Position numbers and translations under genes: made by a program. From Hordeum vulgare subsp. vulgare (Eukaryota > Streptophyta > Magnoliopsida > Poales > Poaceae): a DNA stretch of 64,000 nucleotides. This document shows, piece after piece, positions 11,291 to 23,148 of this stretch. The notes under the pieces are model-generated. The model saw only the letters and a list, made by a program, of their open reading frames with translations. It did no database searches and was not told the DNA's origin. The stretch spans positions 348,995,823 through 349,059,822 of the forward strand of contig NC_058524.1 in assembly GCF_904849725.1 (NCBI RefSeq), in the 5' to 3' direction. Position 1 is the first letter of the stretch. Every line of letters starts with the position of its first letter.

Positions 11291-12025
11291 TTACATTGTA
11301 ATAAATCTAACACCCATACAGTTCTGGTGTTGATCATGCTTTGGCCGTGGAAGAGGTTTAGTCAGCGGGTCTGCTACATTCAGATCCGTGTGCACTTTGC
11401 ATATATTTACGTCCTCTCCTTCGACGTAGTCGCGGATGAGGTTGAAGCGTAGTTTGATGTGTCTGGACTTCTTGTGAAACCGTGGTTCCTTTGCTAAGGC
11501 AATGGCACCCGTGTTGTCACAGAACAAGGTTATTGGATTCAGTGCGCTTGGCACCACTCCAAGATCCGTCATGAACTGCTTCATCCAGACACCCTCCTTA
11601 GCCGCTTCCGAGGCAGCCATGTACTCCGCTTCACATGTAGAATCTGCTACGACGCTTTGCTTGGAACCGCACCAGCTTACCGCACCCCCATTAAGAATAA
11701 ATACATATCTGGTTTGCGACTTAGAGTCGTCCGGATCTGTGTCAAAGCTTGCATCAACGTAACCTTTTACGGCGAGCTCTTTGTCACCTCCATACACGAG
11801 AAACATCTCCTTAGTCCTTTTCAGGTGCTTCAGGATATTCTTGACCGCTGTCCAGTGATCCACTCCTGGATTACTCTGGAACGTACCTGCCATACTTATG
11901 GCCAGGCTAACATCCGGTCTAGTGCATAGCATTGCATACATGATAGAACCTATGGCTGAAGCATAGGGGACGGAGCGCATATGCTCTCTATCTTCATCAG
12001 TTGCTGGGCACTGAGTCTTACTCAA
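11291..12025 (-). pseudogene. pol: BARE-type Pol C-terminus (RNase H), frameshifted from the main ORF
   Basis: It encodes the conserved Copia block from SKTQCPATDEDREHM through AIGSIMYAMLCTRPD. The RNase H core follows: WCGSKQSVVADSTCEAEY, LFCDNTGAIALAKEP and the ending VADPLTKPLP. It overlaps the upstream frame by four bases in a different frame, so it is the continuation of the same polyprotein after an indel. No ATG is present at the junction (the first codon is TTG). It is otherwise undamaged. Confidence 0.9.
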
Positions 12026-15000
12026 TCTCGTACCTTGTAAACTGGCAAGAACCCTTTCTTGGACTGTTCCATTTTGAACCTCTTCAAAGCTTTATCAAGG
12101 TATGTGCTTTGTGAAAGTCCTATCAGGCGTTTTGATCTATCCCTATAGATCTTAATGCCTAGAATGTAAGCAGCTTCTCCTAGGTCCTTCATAGAGAAAC
12201 TTTTATTCAAGTAATCCTTTATGCTCTCCAAAAACTCTACGTTGTTTCCAATCAGCAATATGTCATCCACATATAATATTAGAAATGCCACAGAGCTCCC
12301 ACTCACTTTCTTGTAAATACAAGATTCTCCAACCACTTGTATAAACCCAAATGCTTTGATCACCTCATAAAAGCGTTTGTTCCAACTCCGAGATGCTTGC
12401 ACCAGTCCATAAATGGATCGCTGGAGCTTGCACACTTTGTTAGCATTCTTAGGATCGACAAAACCTTCGGGTTGCATCATATACAATTCTTCCTTAAGGA
12501 AACCATTAAGGAACGCCGTTTTGACATCCATCTGCCAGATTTCATAATCGAAAAATGCAGCTATTGCTAACATGATTCTGACGCACTTAAGCATCGCTAC
12601 GGGTGAGAATGTCTCATCGTAGTCAACTCCTTGAACTTGCGAAAAACCCTTTGCCACAAGTCGAGCTTTATAAACGGTCACATTGCCGTCAGTGTCCGTC
12701 TTCCTCTTAAAGATCCATTTGTTCTGAATAGCCTTGCGGCCCTCAGGCAGTACCTCCAAAGTCCACACTTTGTTCTCATACATGGATCCTATCTCGGACT
12801 TCATGGCTTCCAGCCATTTGTTGGAATCCGGGCCCACCATTGCTTCATGATTTGCAGGTTCATTGTTGTCCAACAACATGATTGACAAGACGGGATTACC
12901 GTACCACTCTGGAGCAGCACGTGGTCTCGTCGACCTGCGTGGTTCGACAGAAACTTGAACCGGAGTTTCATGATCATCATCATTAACTTCCTCCTCAACC
13001 GGCGTCGCAACGATAGAGGTTTCCCCTTGCCCTGCGCCACCATCCAGAGGGATGAGAGGTTCGACAAACTCGTCAAGTTCTATCTTCCTCCCACTCAATT
13101 CTCTTGAGAGAAACTCCTTCTCGAGAAAAGCTCCGTTTTTAGCAACAAACACTTTGCCCTCGGATTTGAGATAGAAGGTGTACCCAACTGTCTCTTTTGG
13201 GTAACCTATGAAGACACACTTTTCCGCTTTGGGTTCCAGCTTTTCAGGCTGAAGCTTTTTGACATAAGCATCACATCCCCAAACTTTAAGAAACGACAAC
13301 TTTGGCCTTTTGCCATACCACAGTTCGTATGGTGTCGTCTCAACGGATTTTGATGGTGCCCTATTTAAAGTGAATGCAGCTGTTTCTAATGCATAACCCC
13401 AAAATGATAATGGCAAATCGGTAAGAGACATCATAGATCGCACCATCTCTAATAAAGTACGATTACGACGTTCGGACACACCATTACGCTGTGGTGTTCC
13501 AGGCGGTGTCAACTGTGAAACAATTCCACAATGTCTTAAGTGAGCACCAAACTCGAAACTCAGATATTCACCCCCACGATCAGACCGTAGGAACTTGATC
13601 TTCTTGTTACGATGATTTTTAACTTCACTCTGAAATTGTTTGAACTTTTCAAATGTTTCAGACTTGTGCTTCATTAAGTAGACATAACCATATCTACTCA
13701 AATCGTCGGTGAAGGTGAGAAAATAACGATATCCGCCGCGTGCCTCCACGCTCATCGGACCACACACATCGGTATGTATGATTTCCAACAAGTCACTTGC
13801 ATGCTCCATTGTTCCGGAGAACGGAGTTTTAGTCATCTTGCCCATGAGGCATGGTTCGCACGTGTCAAGTGAATGAAAGTCACGTGACTCCAAAAGTCCA
13901 TCGGTATGGAGTTTCTTCATGCGCTTTACACCAATATGACCTAAGCGGCAGTGCCACAAAAATATGGCGCTATCATTGTTAACTCTAACTCTTTTGGTCT
14001 CAGTGTTATGTATGTGTGTATCACTATCAAGATTCAATATGAACAATCCTCTCACATTAGGTGCATGACCATAAAAGATGTTACTCATAGAAATAGAACA
14101 ACCATTATTCTCTAACTTAAAAGAGTAACCGTCTCGCAATAAACAAGATCCAGATATAATGTTCATGCTCAACGCAGGCACTAAATAACAATGATTTAAG
14201 TTCATAACTAATCCTGATGGTAACTGAAGTGAAACTGTGCCGACGGCGATTGCATCAACCTTGGAACCATTTCCTATGCGCATCGTCACTTCATCTTTCG
14301 CCAGCCTTTGTCTATTCCTCAGTTCCTGTTTCGAGTTGCAAATATGAGCAACAGAACCGGTATCGAATACCCACGCACTACTACGAGAGCCGGTTAAGTA
14401 CACATCAATAACATGTATATCAAATATACCTAATTTTTCTTTGGCCGCCTTCTTATCAGCCAGATACTTGGGGCAATTGCGCTTCCAGTGACCCATACCC
14501 TTGCAATAGTAACACTCTGTTTCAGGCTTAGGTCCAGCTTTGGGTTTCTTCGTCGGATTGGAAACAGGCTTGCCGCTCTTCTTTGAATTACCCTTCTTGC
14601 CTTTGCCGTTTCTCTTGAAACTAGTGGTCTTATTCACCATCAACACTTGATGCTCTTTACGAAGTTTAGACTCTGCGACTTTCAGCATCGCAAACAACTC
14701 GCCGGGAGACTTGTTCATCCCTTGCATGTTGTAGTTCAACACAAAGCCTTTATAGCTTGGCGGCAGTGATTGAAGGATTCTGTCAGTGATAGCTTCTTGC
14801 GGGAGTTCAATCCCCAGCTCAGCTAGACGGTTTGAGTACCCAGACATTTTGAGCACATGTTCACTGACAGACGAGTTCTCCTCCATCTTGCAAGCATAGA
14901 ATTTATCGGAGGTCTCATACCTCTCGATCCGGGCGTTCTTCTGAAAGATAAACTTCAACTCCTGGAACATCTCAAATGCTCCATGACGCTCAAAGCGACG

Positions 15001-15267
15001 TTGAAGTCCCGGTTCTAAGCCATACAAGACTGCACATTGAACTACTGAGTAGTCCTCCTTACGTGCTAACCAAGCGTTCTTAACATCCTGATCAGCCGTA
15101 GCGGGTGGTTCATCTCCTAGCGCAGCATTAAGGACATAATCCTTCTTCCCAGCTTGTAAGATTAGCTTAAGATTACGAGCCCAGTCTACAAAGTTGCTTC
15201 CATCATCTTTCAACTTAGCTTTCTCTAGGAACGTATTAAAATTCAGGGTGACTGTCGCGTGAGCCAT
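12022..15267 (-). CDS. gag-pol: BARE-type Gag-Pol polyprotein (Gag, protease, integrase, reverse transcriptase)
   Basis: A 1081-residue frame starting at ATG 15267. Residues 1-270 are the Copia Gag with zinc knuckle CYYCKGMGHWKRNC (252-265). The aspartic protease has DTGS at 302-305. Integrase carries the H439, H444, C470, C473 zinc site and the catalytic triad D500, D563, E599 with 35-residue D-E spacing. Reverse transcriptase has YVDD at 999-1002. The protein would form the particle and make and integrate cDNA. The frame ends in a premature TGA about 80 residues after YVDD, and the remainder is found in another frame at 11291-12025. One small indel near 12022-12030 therefore separates RT from RNase H, and the copy cannot make full Pol without frameshifting. 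Confidence 0.95.
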   Translation of the reverse strand: MAHATVTLNFNTFLEKAKLKDDGSNFVDWARNLKLILQAGKKDYVLNAALGDEPPATADQDVKNAWLARKEDYSVVQCAVLYGLEPGLQRRFERHGAFEMFQELKFIFQKNARIERYETSDKFYACKMEENSSVSEHVLKMSGYSNRLAELGIELPQEAITDRILQSLPPSYKGFVLNYNMQGMNKSPGELFAMLKVAESKLRKEHQVLMVNKTTSFKRNGKGKKGNSKKSGKPVSNPTKKPKAGPKPETECYYCKGMGHWKRNCPKYLADKKAAKEKLGIFDIHVIDVYLTGSRSSAWVFDTGSVAHICNSKQELRNRQRLAKDEVTMRIGNGSKVDAIAVGTVSLQLPSGLVMNLNHCYLVPALSMNIISGSCLLRDGYSFKLENNGCSISMSNIFYGHAPNVRGLFILNLDSDTHIHNTETKRVRVNNDSAIFLWHCRLGHIGVKRMKKLHTDGLLESRDFHSLDTCEPCLMGKMTKTPFSGTMEHASDLLEIIHTDVCGPMSVEARGGYRYFLTFTDDLSRYGYVYLMKHKSETFEKFKQFQSEVKNHRNKKIKFLRSDRGGEYLSFEFGAHLRHCGIVSQLTPPGTPQRNGVSERRNRTLLEMVRSMMSLTDLPLSFWGYALETAAFTLNRAPSKSVETTPYELWYGKRPKLSFLKVWGCDAYVKKLQPEKLEPKAEKCVFIGYPKETVGYTFYLKSEGKVFVAKNGAFLEKEFLSRELSGRKIELDEFVEPLIPLDGGAGQGETSIVATPVEEEVNDDDHETPVQVSVEPRRSTRPRAAPEWYGNPVLSIMLLDNNEPANHEAMVGPDSNKWLEAMKSEIGSMYENKVWTLEVLPEGRKAIQNKWIFKRKTDTDGNVTVYKARLVAKGFSQVQGVDYDETFSPVAMLKCVRIMLAIAAFFDYEIWQMDVKTAFLNGFLKEELYMMQPEGFVDPKNANKVCKLQRSIYGLVQASRSWNKRFYEVIKAFGFIQVVGESCIYKKVSGSSVAFLILYVDDILLIGNNVEFLESIKDYLNKSFSMKDLGEAAYILGIKIYRDRSKRLIGLSQSTYLDKALKRFKMEQSKKGFLPVYKVRD

Positions 15268-16117
15268 GATCTACAACACAAATATATTCAAAGTGGACTT
15301 AGACTATGTTCAAGATAATTAGAGTTTAACTTAATCAAATTACTCGCTAAACTCCCACTCAAAAAGAACATCTCTCTAGTCATTTGAGTGGTTCATGATC
15401 CACTTATACTAGCTCAAGTCCGATCATCACGTGAGTTGAGTATAGTTTCAGTGGTAAGCATCCCTATGCTAATCATATCATTTATATGATTCATGATCGA
15501 CCTTTCGGTCTCATGTGTTCCGAGGCCATGTCTGCACATGCTAGGCTCGTCAAGCTTAACCCGAGTGTTCCGCGTGCGCAACTGTTTTGCACCCGTTGTA
15601 TGTGAACGTTGAGTCTATCACACCCGTACCATCGACGTGCAAGTCGATATTATCTATTACAACATGATCATCTCATACATCCAATATATCACATCACATC
15701 GTTGGCCATATCACATCACAAGCATACCCTGCAAAAACAAGTTAGACGTCCTCTAATTTTGTTGTTGCATGTTTTACGTGGTGATCACGGGTATCTAGTA
15801 GGATCGCATCTTACTTACGCAAACACCACAACGGAGATATATGAGTTGCTATTTAACCTCATCCAAGGACCTCCTCGGTCAAATCCGATTCAACTAAAGT
15901 TGGAGAAACCGACACTTGCCAGTCATCTTTGAGCAACGGGGTTACTCGTAGCGATGAAACCAGTCTCTCGTAAGCGTACGAGTAATGTCGGTCCAAGCCG
16001 CTTCAATCCAACAATACCGCGGAATCAAGAAAAGACTAAGGAGGGCAGCAAAACGCACATCACCGCCCACAAAAACTTTTGTGTTCTACTCGAGAAGACA
16101 TCTACGCATGAACCTAG
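15268..16117 (-). other. 5' untranslated leader of the BARE-type element
   Basis: Non-coding sequence between the primer-binding site and the Gag ATG. BARE-type leaders hold the packaging and dimerisation signals, but I cannot point to them here. Confidence 0.5.
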
Positions 16118-16129
16118 CTCATGATGCCA
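16118..16129 (-). other. Primer-binding site, initiator-Met-tRNA type (variant)
   Basis: TGGCATCATGAG directly follows the 5' LTR on the minus strand. The usual Copia site is TGGTATCAGAGC, so there are three changes. Confidence 0.6.
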
Positions 16130-16130
16130 C

Positions 16131-17943
16131 TGTTGGGTAACGTCGCATGGGAAACAAAAATTTTCCTACGCGCACGAAGACCTATTATGGTGATGTCCAT
16201 CTACGAGAGGGGATGAGTGATCTACGTACCCTTGTAGACCATACAGCAGAAGCGTTAGTGAACGCGGTTGATGTAGTGGAACGTCCTCACGTCCCTCGAT
16301 CCGCCCTGCGAACAATCCCGCGATCAGTCCCACGATCTAGTACCGAACGGACGGCACCTCCGCGTTCAGCACACGTACAGCTCGACGATGATCTCGGCCT
16401 TCTTGATACAGCAAGAGAGACGGAGAGGTAGAAGAGTTCTCCGGTAGCGTGACGGCGCTCCGCAGGTTGGTGATGATCTCGTCTCAGCAGGGCTCCGCCC
16501 GAGCTCCGCAGAAACGCGATCTAGAGGAAAAACCGTGGAGGTATGTGGTCGGGCTGCCGTGGAAAAGTCGTCTCAAATCAGCCCTAAAACCTCCGTATAT
16601 ATAGGTGGGAGAGGGGGGCCTTGCCTTGGGGCTCAAGGAGCCCCAAGGGGGTCGGCCGAGCCAAGGGGGAAGTACTCCCCCCAAACCGAGTTGGACTTGG
16701 TTTGGTGGGTGGGAGTCCTTCCTTCCCTTCCCACCTCCCTTTTTTTTCTTTCTCTTTGATTTTTCTTCCAATGCGCATAGGGCCCCTTTTGGGCTGTCCC
16801 ACCAGCCCACTAAGGGCTGGTGCGCCACCCTCAAGGCCTATGGGCTTCCCCGGGGTGGGTTTCCCCCCGGTGAACTCCCGGAACCCATTCGTCATTCCCG
16901 GTACATTCCCGGTAACTCCGAAAACCTTCCGGTAATCAAATGAGGTCATCCTATATATCAATCTTCATTTCCGGACCATTCCGGAAACCCTCGTGACGTC
17001 CGTGATCTCATCCGGGACTCCGAACAACATTCGGTAACCAACCATATAACTCAAATACGCATAAAACAACGTCGAACCTTAAGTGTGCAGACCCTGCGGG
17101 TTCGAGAACTATGTAGACATGACTCGAGAGACTCCTCGGTCAATATCCAGTAGCGGGACCTGGATGCCCATATTGGATCCTACATATTGTACAAAGAACT
17201 TATCGTTTGAACCTCAGTGTCAAGGATTCATATAATCCCGTATGTCATTCCCTTTGTCCTTCGGTATGTTACTTGCCCGAGATTCGATCGTCAGTATCCG
17301 CATACCTATTTCAATCTCGTTTACCAGCAAGTCTCTTTACTCGTTCCGTAATACAAGATCCCGCAACTTACACTAAGTCACATTGCTTGCAAGGCTTGTG
17401 TGTGATGTTGTATTACCGAGTGGGCCCCGAGATACCTCTCCGTCACACGGAGTGACAAATCCCAGTCTTGATCCATACTAAGTCAACTAACACCTTCGGA
17501 GATACCTGTAGAGCATCTTTATAGTCACCCAGTTACGTTGCGACGTTTGATACACACAAAGTATTCCTCCGGTGTCAGTGAGTTATATGATCTCATGGTC
17601 ATAGGAACAAATACTTGACACACAGAAAACAGTAGCAACAAAATGACACGATCAACATGCTACGTCTATTAGTTTGGGTCTAGTCCATCACGTGATTCTC
17701 CTAATGACGTGATCCATTTATCAAGCAACAACACCTTGTTCATAATCAGAAGACACTGACTATCTTTGATCAACTGGCTAGCCAACTAGAGGCTTGCTAG
17801 GGACAGTGTTTTCTCTATGTATCCACACATGTAAATGAGTCTTCATTCAATACAATTATAGCATGGATAATAAACGATTTTCTTGATACAGGAATTATAA
17901 TAATAACTATATTTATTATTGCCTCTAGGGCATAATTCCAACA
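16131..17943 (-). repeat. 5' LTR of the BARE-type element
   Basis: 1813 bp, nearly identical in order to the other LTR. It ends ATAATTCCAACA at 17943 in plus-strand view. Confidence 0.9.
16596..16604 (-). promoter_or_regulatory. TATA box of the BARE-type LTR promoter
   Basis: The minus strand reads CCTATATATACGG, in the part of the LTR where BARE-1 transcription begins. Confidence 0.55.
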
Positions 17944-17948
17944 GTTTG

Positions 17949-19025
17949 TTCATGCGCAATTGTGGGAGACTCTCGCATGTACATATCTGGATCGGTACCA
18001 ATTGATATGAGATTCTAGCTTGATGTTGCATACTTGGCATAGATGCGCAAAACATTGAGACCCCCTATGCGCATACAAGAGTTGGAGACTGAGTATGTGC
18101 GAGTAGTAGTTGGAGAACCCGTTGCAATCGTGCACGAGCATAGGTTGATACCCATAAATGCATGAGTAGCTAGTTGGAGAAGTGTTCGTGATGACCCCAT
18201 ATATGTGAGTGCCACCAAACATTGCAACCTCTAAATAGAAGAGCTTGCTGATGTCGCAAGCATGGGCAATTGTGCATGATAGGTTCTTGGAGACGAGTTA
18301 GTAGTTGGAGAACCCATTGCAAGTTGGAGACCCCCTATGAATGAGTAGCGAAGTGTGTGTGTGTCAGTTATGCGAGTGCGATGGACATTAAAGCCTCTTC
18401 GTATATGACCCATTAGTGTTGCTTAAGCATGGGTGCGCCATAGGTAATTGGAGACCCCTAGCCAGTTGTGTCTCAATAAAAGGGCCCAATGCTAAGTAGG
18501 CGCGCTCGATGGGTAGTGAGAGATGATGGTGTAAAATACCGTCAGATACCTCGGCAGGGTTCCCGGCATGGTCGGAAGTACCAGGATGGAGCCCGCATGT
18601 AAGTTATCTAGATTGGGTCCTCCAAGGAGTAATACCCTACATCCTACTTCTTGTTATTCATGGTGGTGGGATACCTCATGGCCCAGGCCACCACCCCCAG
18701 GCCATGATGCTCTCCAGGGCTTGATCCGGCTTGGTGTGATACCCCCAGGTCATGCTCCCAACAGTAGCCCGCGGCCGAGGTCGAGGGTGCTTAAGATTTT
18801 GGACCTTCACCGGGTTCTTCAACTAGTAGGCGTGGCCTTTCTTGTTTCTTAAGCCTTCCTCGCTTCAATCCATCTGGCCTCCTCGGACCTGGCATGCAGT
18901 GCTTTTGTTCCCCTTTCAAACCCACTTCATTGCCTAGTTGCGAACATCTATGGGCCTCGCCTAGGCCACGTTCTCCGGTTCGGGAGGCCAAATGCCGCCA
19001 TCGCTCGACCCATTGCAGTTACTCC
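17949..19025. other. Unassigned repeat-like DNA, probably continuation of the CACTA element then an LTR scrap
   Basis: The first ~450 bp repeats AGTTGGAGACC/AGTTGGAGAACCC-type words several times, as CACTA subterminal or internal repeats do. From about 18560, phrases such as GGAGTAATACCCTACATCC recall the R-U5 part of Triticeae LTRs. No ends or genes could be defined. Confidence 0.35.
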
Positions 19026-20302
19026 ATGTGTGTGACAGCCCGAGACCGATGCTCCAGAAGATTCCCCTTTTATTCCGTTGTCGCCGGGTTAATTATTTGT
19101 CTGTCGCATTTATCATCGCATCATGCGCATCATCCGCATTGCATCGACACTCCGTTGCGACCAGTTTTCAAAAAACTTGCATCCGTTATTTGTTGCTGGT
19201 TCTCCCCGTGTTCGTCGTTGATCGTTTTGAGCCCGACCACACATGCAAGCGCCCGCGACAACGTTAAAATATTATTTTTAAAAGTGTGTGTAAAACTTTC
19301 TCGTATTAGGTTGAAAATTGGCGTGCGGTCTTATTTTAGTGTAGGTAGGCCCCGTGCCAAATTTGGTCGCAATTGGAGTCCGTTTGATACCCGTACGGTC
19401 GACCATAGCGGCACCGTCATCGGTTTATCCTCAAACGTTTTTCGGTGTTCAAAAATCACGTTGCCGGGCCGCAAAACCTCCCTCTCTTCTTGACCCAACC
19501 ACCTCTCCACCGCCCACTAGCCTACCTAGTCCTAGGGCGCAACCGGAACCGTCTGATTGAGATCAAATGGTCCGAAAACGCCCCAAACCCCCCTAATATT
19601 TATGGACGCCCTACCCCTTCATTTTCGAAAACCCTAGCCATAGACATTCTTCCCCACTGTCCGGCCGCCACTTGTCCTCCCCCCAACCGTTCCAGCCACC
19701 ACCTGCGTCGCTGCACTGCCGCTGCGATCTGGATCATTGGATCCAGATCCTACCACGCACATGCCTCCAGTCCACCACGGCCCGCGGAACCCGGACGAGG
19801 CCCCTCTGGCCCGTATGCTGTCGCGTCACATATGAGCTCCAGATCGTGGAGGAGCCCTGATCTAGAGCCCCGCTCGTCCCGTGCTCGCAGCTCCGCATGC
19901 TAGTGATCGTCGGAGCTCATCCAACCTGCCTCAACGGACCAACGCGACCCAGGCCAGTGCCTCGCCCTACCTTCTCCTCCCTCCTTGTTGCTCTCTCTCT
20001 CATGACCTTTTCCTCTCATGGAGGAGCTGCAAGGGACAACCATGGCTGTCTAGGAGCTCTACCTGCCGCCAATAGCTGTCATCGTCGCCCTCTGGTGTCG
20101 GGAATCCCCAGATCCGGTAGCCATCTTCCCAATCTGCCCATTCCCGTCCGGACCTCGTCGACAGGGCCTGTCCCCGTCGTGCCCTTGGTCGTTGACCACA
20201 GGCCTGCCTTCATAGCTCCACCAACCGGCATATATGGCCCGAGGTGAGCCTCTGCCCCACGCCATATATTTGTTTCGGTCGAAGCTGAATTAGGCTAGAA
20301 CT

Positions 20303-20375
20303 TGCCTTGTAGTCCAACTGGCAATGAAGGGAGATGCTCATCCAAGGGATCTGGGGTTCAAATCCCACCTATGCT
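20303..20375 (+). other. tRNA-like module (A box/B box) 1 in solo LTR 1
   Basis: TAGTCCAACTGG at 20310-20321 fits the Pol III A box, and GGTTCAAATCC at 20355-20365 fits the B box. They start 45 bases apart, as in real tRNA genes. The acceptor arms do not pair, so it is not a functional tRNA gene. A T-rich run follows. Confidence 0.5.
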
Positions 20376-20461
20376 AATATATTTTGCCTCATTTTCGTTT
20401 AGTTGCACCCTGTCGTATGGTCATTCATCAATAGTAACCCGTTCCTTGTTCCACCATAAGT

Positions 20462-20533
20462 TGTGCAACAGCGCATTGGCACATGCCTTGCAACTCCACC
20501 TGAGAGGTCCTGGGATCAAATCCCATTCGAGTC
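20462..20533 (+). other. tRNA-like module 2 in solo LTR 1
   Basis: CAGCGCATTGG (20469-20479) and GGATCAAATCC (20513-20523) start 44 bases apart. A T-rich stretch follows. No cloverleaf is evident. Confidence 0.45.
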
Positions 20534-23148
20534 TCATTTCATTTTCTGCCTTTGTTTTATTTCCAGTGCTGCACATAGAAACTTGGTTCCAATCCACTCC
20601 TCGGCTTCTGCACTATGGTGCAACTTGGCCCGGTTCTATTTTTTCCCGCGTGCGAATTTGTCTAATTAGGCTCGAGTTTCAAAATTACACATTAGGTGTA
20701 TTTTTTAAAACGTACGTACCTTTTCAACTATGCGTCGGATCGAAATAAGTTATATATGTAAAACGTGTAGAATTTGATGTAGATTAATATTTTCCAGCTA
20801 TCATGCATGTTTCAAGCTGTTAGGCATGTTGTTTGCTTCGGTTTGCGTGTCGATGTGATAAAAACGGTTTAGGTCGTAGTTAATTTACTGTAGCTACGTT
20901 GGAGATGAGCCATATATTTAAGTGGACTAGAATGACGAGTAGAATCACTTGAACTACTTTGTTTTCCCATTTGAAAAACATAAAATGTGGTTAGGACAAA
21001 TCCGGACAGATTTCAAAGTTAACGCGTGGGGTCAGTTGGAGATGTTATATGTCGTTTCCGGCCTCGTTTAAAATGCCTAGATAGGTAGATTATTTGTGCT
21101 TCACGTCTTGCCATGCTTAAAAACATTTAATAATGCCGTGTACCTAAACGAGAGTGAACTAAATAATTGAATGTGGAGTTTCGTCAATATGCAACTCGTT
21201 ACATATTGAGCTTCACTTAATGTGTAGCGTTTGACTGTGTGAATTGCCATGCCATGCCTTGCATATTTGAAACTGATAATGTATCATATGTGAATTGCAT
21301 CATGTCGTGCATGTGCTATGGTGAATATTGTGTGTTGATTCTTGTTTCCGATTACCTTCGTCTCGATAGAGTTCCGCAAGTGTGTCGGAATGTGAGGATC
21401 CGTTCGACTACGTCGGTTCGTCTACTTCACGGAGTCGTTCTTCTTCCAAGCAGGGTCACAGGCAAGATGATCATTTCCCTAGATACCATTACTATCATTG
21501 CCATGCTAGTCGTTTCGTTTCTATCGTTATGTCTCGCTGCCTACCACCTGTTAAGTATCAGCCTCTCACATTGCCATGAAAACCCTTAACCTGTTCAAAA
21601 CCTAGCAAACCATTGATTGGCTATGTTACCGTTTGCTTAACCATTGGATAGCGTTGCTAGTTGCAGGTGCAGTTGCTTCCATGTGATAACATGGGTTCCT
21701 TGTTATATCACCATACTAAATGCTAATTAATTTAATGCACCTATATACTTGGTAAAAGGGTGGAAGGCTCGACCTTTCTAGCTTGGTGTTTTGTTCCACG
21801 TTTGTCGCCTTAGTTTCGGCTATCGGTGTTATGTTCCATAAATTAGCGCTCCTAACATGCTTAGGGTTCTTATGCGGACCCCCTTGACTTCAATTTTTGG
21901 ATAAAGCTCGTCTGGCAAGGCCCAACATTGGTACTATTTTCTTAATAACAAACTAAAATATGCATAGGGTTTGATCACCCCGTGGATAATTAATCAACCC
22001 CCCGGGACAGTGCTCCGCATGAGTGTTGGTCCAACCTGTCAACCGCCGGTGGCTACCAGGGGAAACTCTGCGATTGGCCTACCGGAAGTTTGGACAATCC
22101 TTCGTGTCTTGAGAACGTGATACGCGGCTCCTATCGGGATCGTCGACATGATGGGCGGCCTTGCTGAACTTGTTTTATCTTTCTCAAACGTCTTGTGCGA
22201 GGTATTCTGAGGATGCTTTGGGTTATCTCGAGGTTGATGTTTTCCAATAGGAACCTGAGGAGATCACAGGTTTCCCTAATCGAGGTCATTCCGTCGCAGC
22301 GTGTGGTAGTTTGTGATGGACTGGTTGGAGCACCCCCTACAGGGTTAACTCTTTCGGAAAGCCGTGCCCGCGGTTATGTGGCAACGTGGAAAACTTTGTT
22401 TAACATCCGGTTTTGGATAACTTGAAGTAAACTTAATATAAAATTTGCCAACTGAGTGATTAACCGTGACTGTCTCTTTCGTGAGCTCCTGCTCCGATCG
22501 AGGACATGGTGGGGTTATGTATGACGTAAGTAGGTGTTCAGGATCATTCATTTGATCATTATTAGTTCATGTCCGCTTATGCCTAGATCACCCCCTCTTA
22601 TTTTTGTACTCGTAAGTTATCCACCTCAAATAAATGCTTAGCCGCTTGCTCCAGCCTCACCACATAACCATACCTCACCAATTAAGCTTTGCTAGTCTTG
22701 ATACCTTTGGAAATGAGATTGTTGAGTCCATGTGGTTCACATATTACTACAACACCAGTTGCAGGTACAGGTAAAGTGTTACTTTGACCTGAGCGCGCTG
22801 ACTATGCTATTTGGAGTTTCTTATTCTTCTTGTTCTTTTTCTTCTTCTTTGATCTAGGATGATTTCCAGGCCTGCAGCCTGGGATAGCAAGGATGGACAT
22901 CGTTATTTTATCGTTTGTTTTCGTCCGTAGTCGAACCCTGCTCTTCTTCATGATGACTATATATTGTTGTATTGATGTGACTCTGATGTAGCTTGTGGCG
23001 AGTGTAAGCCAACTCCTTATACTCATCTTTTCAGTACATGTACTTGTAACGTTATCCATTCTTGCGAAATGACGAGATGTGTTTCTATCCCCGTCGAGGC
23101 TCTCATGCCAAAATAAGGATAGGACCACATCTTGGGCGTTAGAATGTG

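Larger units (their letters stand above)
9421..17943 (-). mobile_element. BARE-1/WIS-2/Angela-type Copia retrotransposon, complete, minus strand
   Basis: 8.5 kb with LTRs of 1818 and 1813 bp, the size usual for BARE-1. Minus-strand LTRs start TGTTGGAATTATGCCCTAGA, and the segments ATGTATCCACACATGTA and GCATGGATAATAAACGAT are familiar from BARE-1. Target duplications GTTTG sit at 9416-9420 and 17944-17948. The primer-binding site is TGGCATCATGAG (variant of TGGTATCAGAGC), and the polypurine tract is CAAGTGGGAGAC. Domain order gag-protease-integrase-RT-RNase H is that of Copia. The LTRs differ at only a few sites by eye, so the insertion is fairly recent. It sits inside a CACTA element. Confidence 0.95.
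19031..23143 (+). mobile_element. Sukkula-like solo LTR 1
   Basis: It starts TGTGACAGCCCGAGACCGAT and ends near GATAGGACCACATCTTGGG, which matches the known Sukkula LTR end with a few changes. It is 4113 bp, in the size range of Sukkula-type large LTRs. ATGTG is duplicated at 19026-19030 and 23144-23148, and there is no internal domain or partner LTR. It is therefore a solo LTR left by LTR-LTR recombination. The last bases read GTTAGA rather than GTGACA, so the terminus has decayed. A GC-rich block (19490-20250) and two tRNA-like modules lie inside. Confidence 0.85.

Noticed and set aside
20303..20375. True tRNA gene
   Set aside because: A and B boxes fit, but the acceptor stem and D stem do not pair. 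It is reported only as a tRNA-like module.
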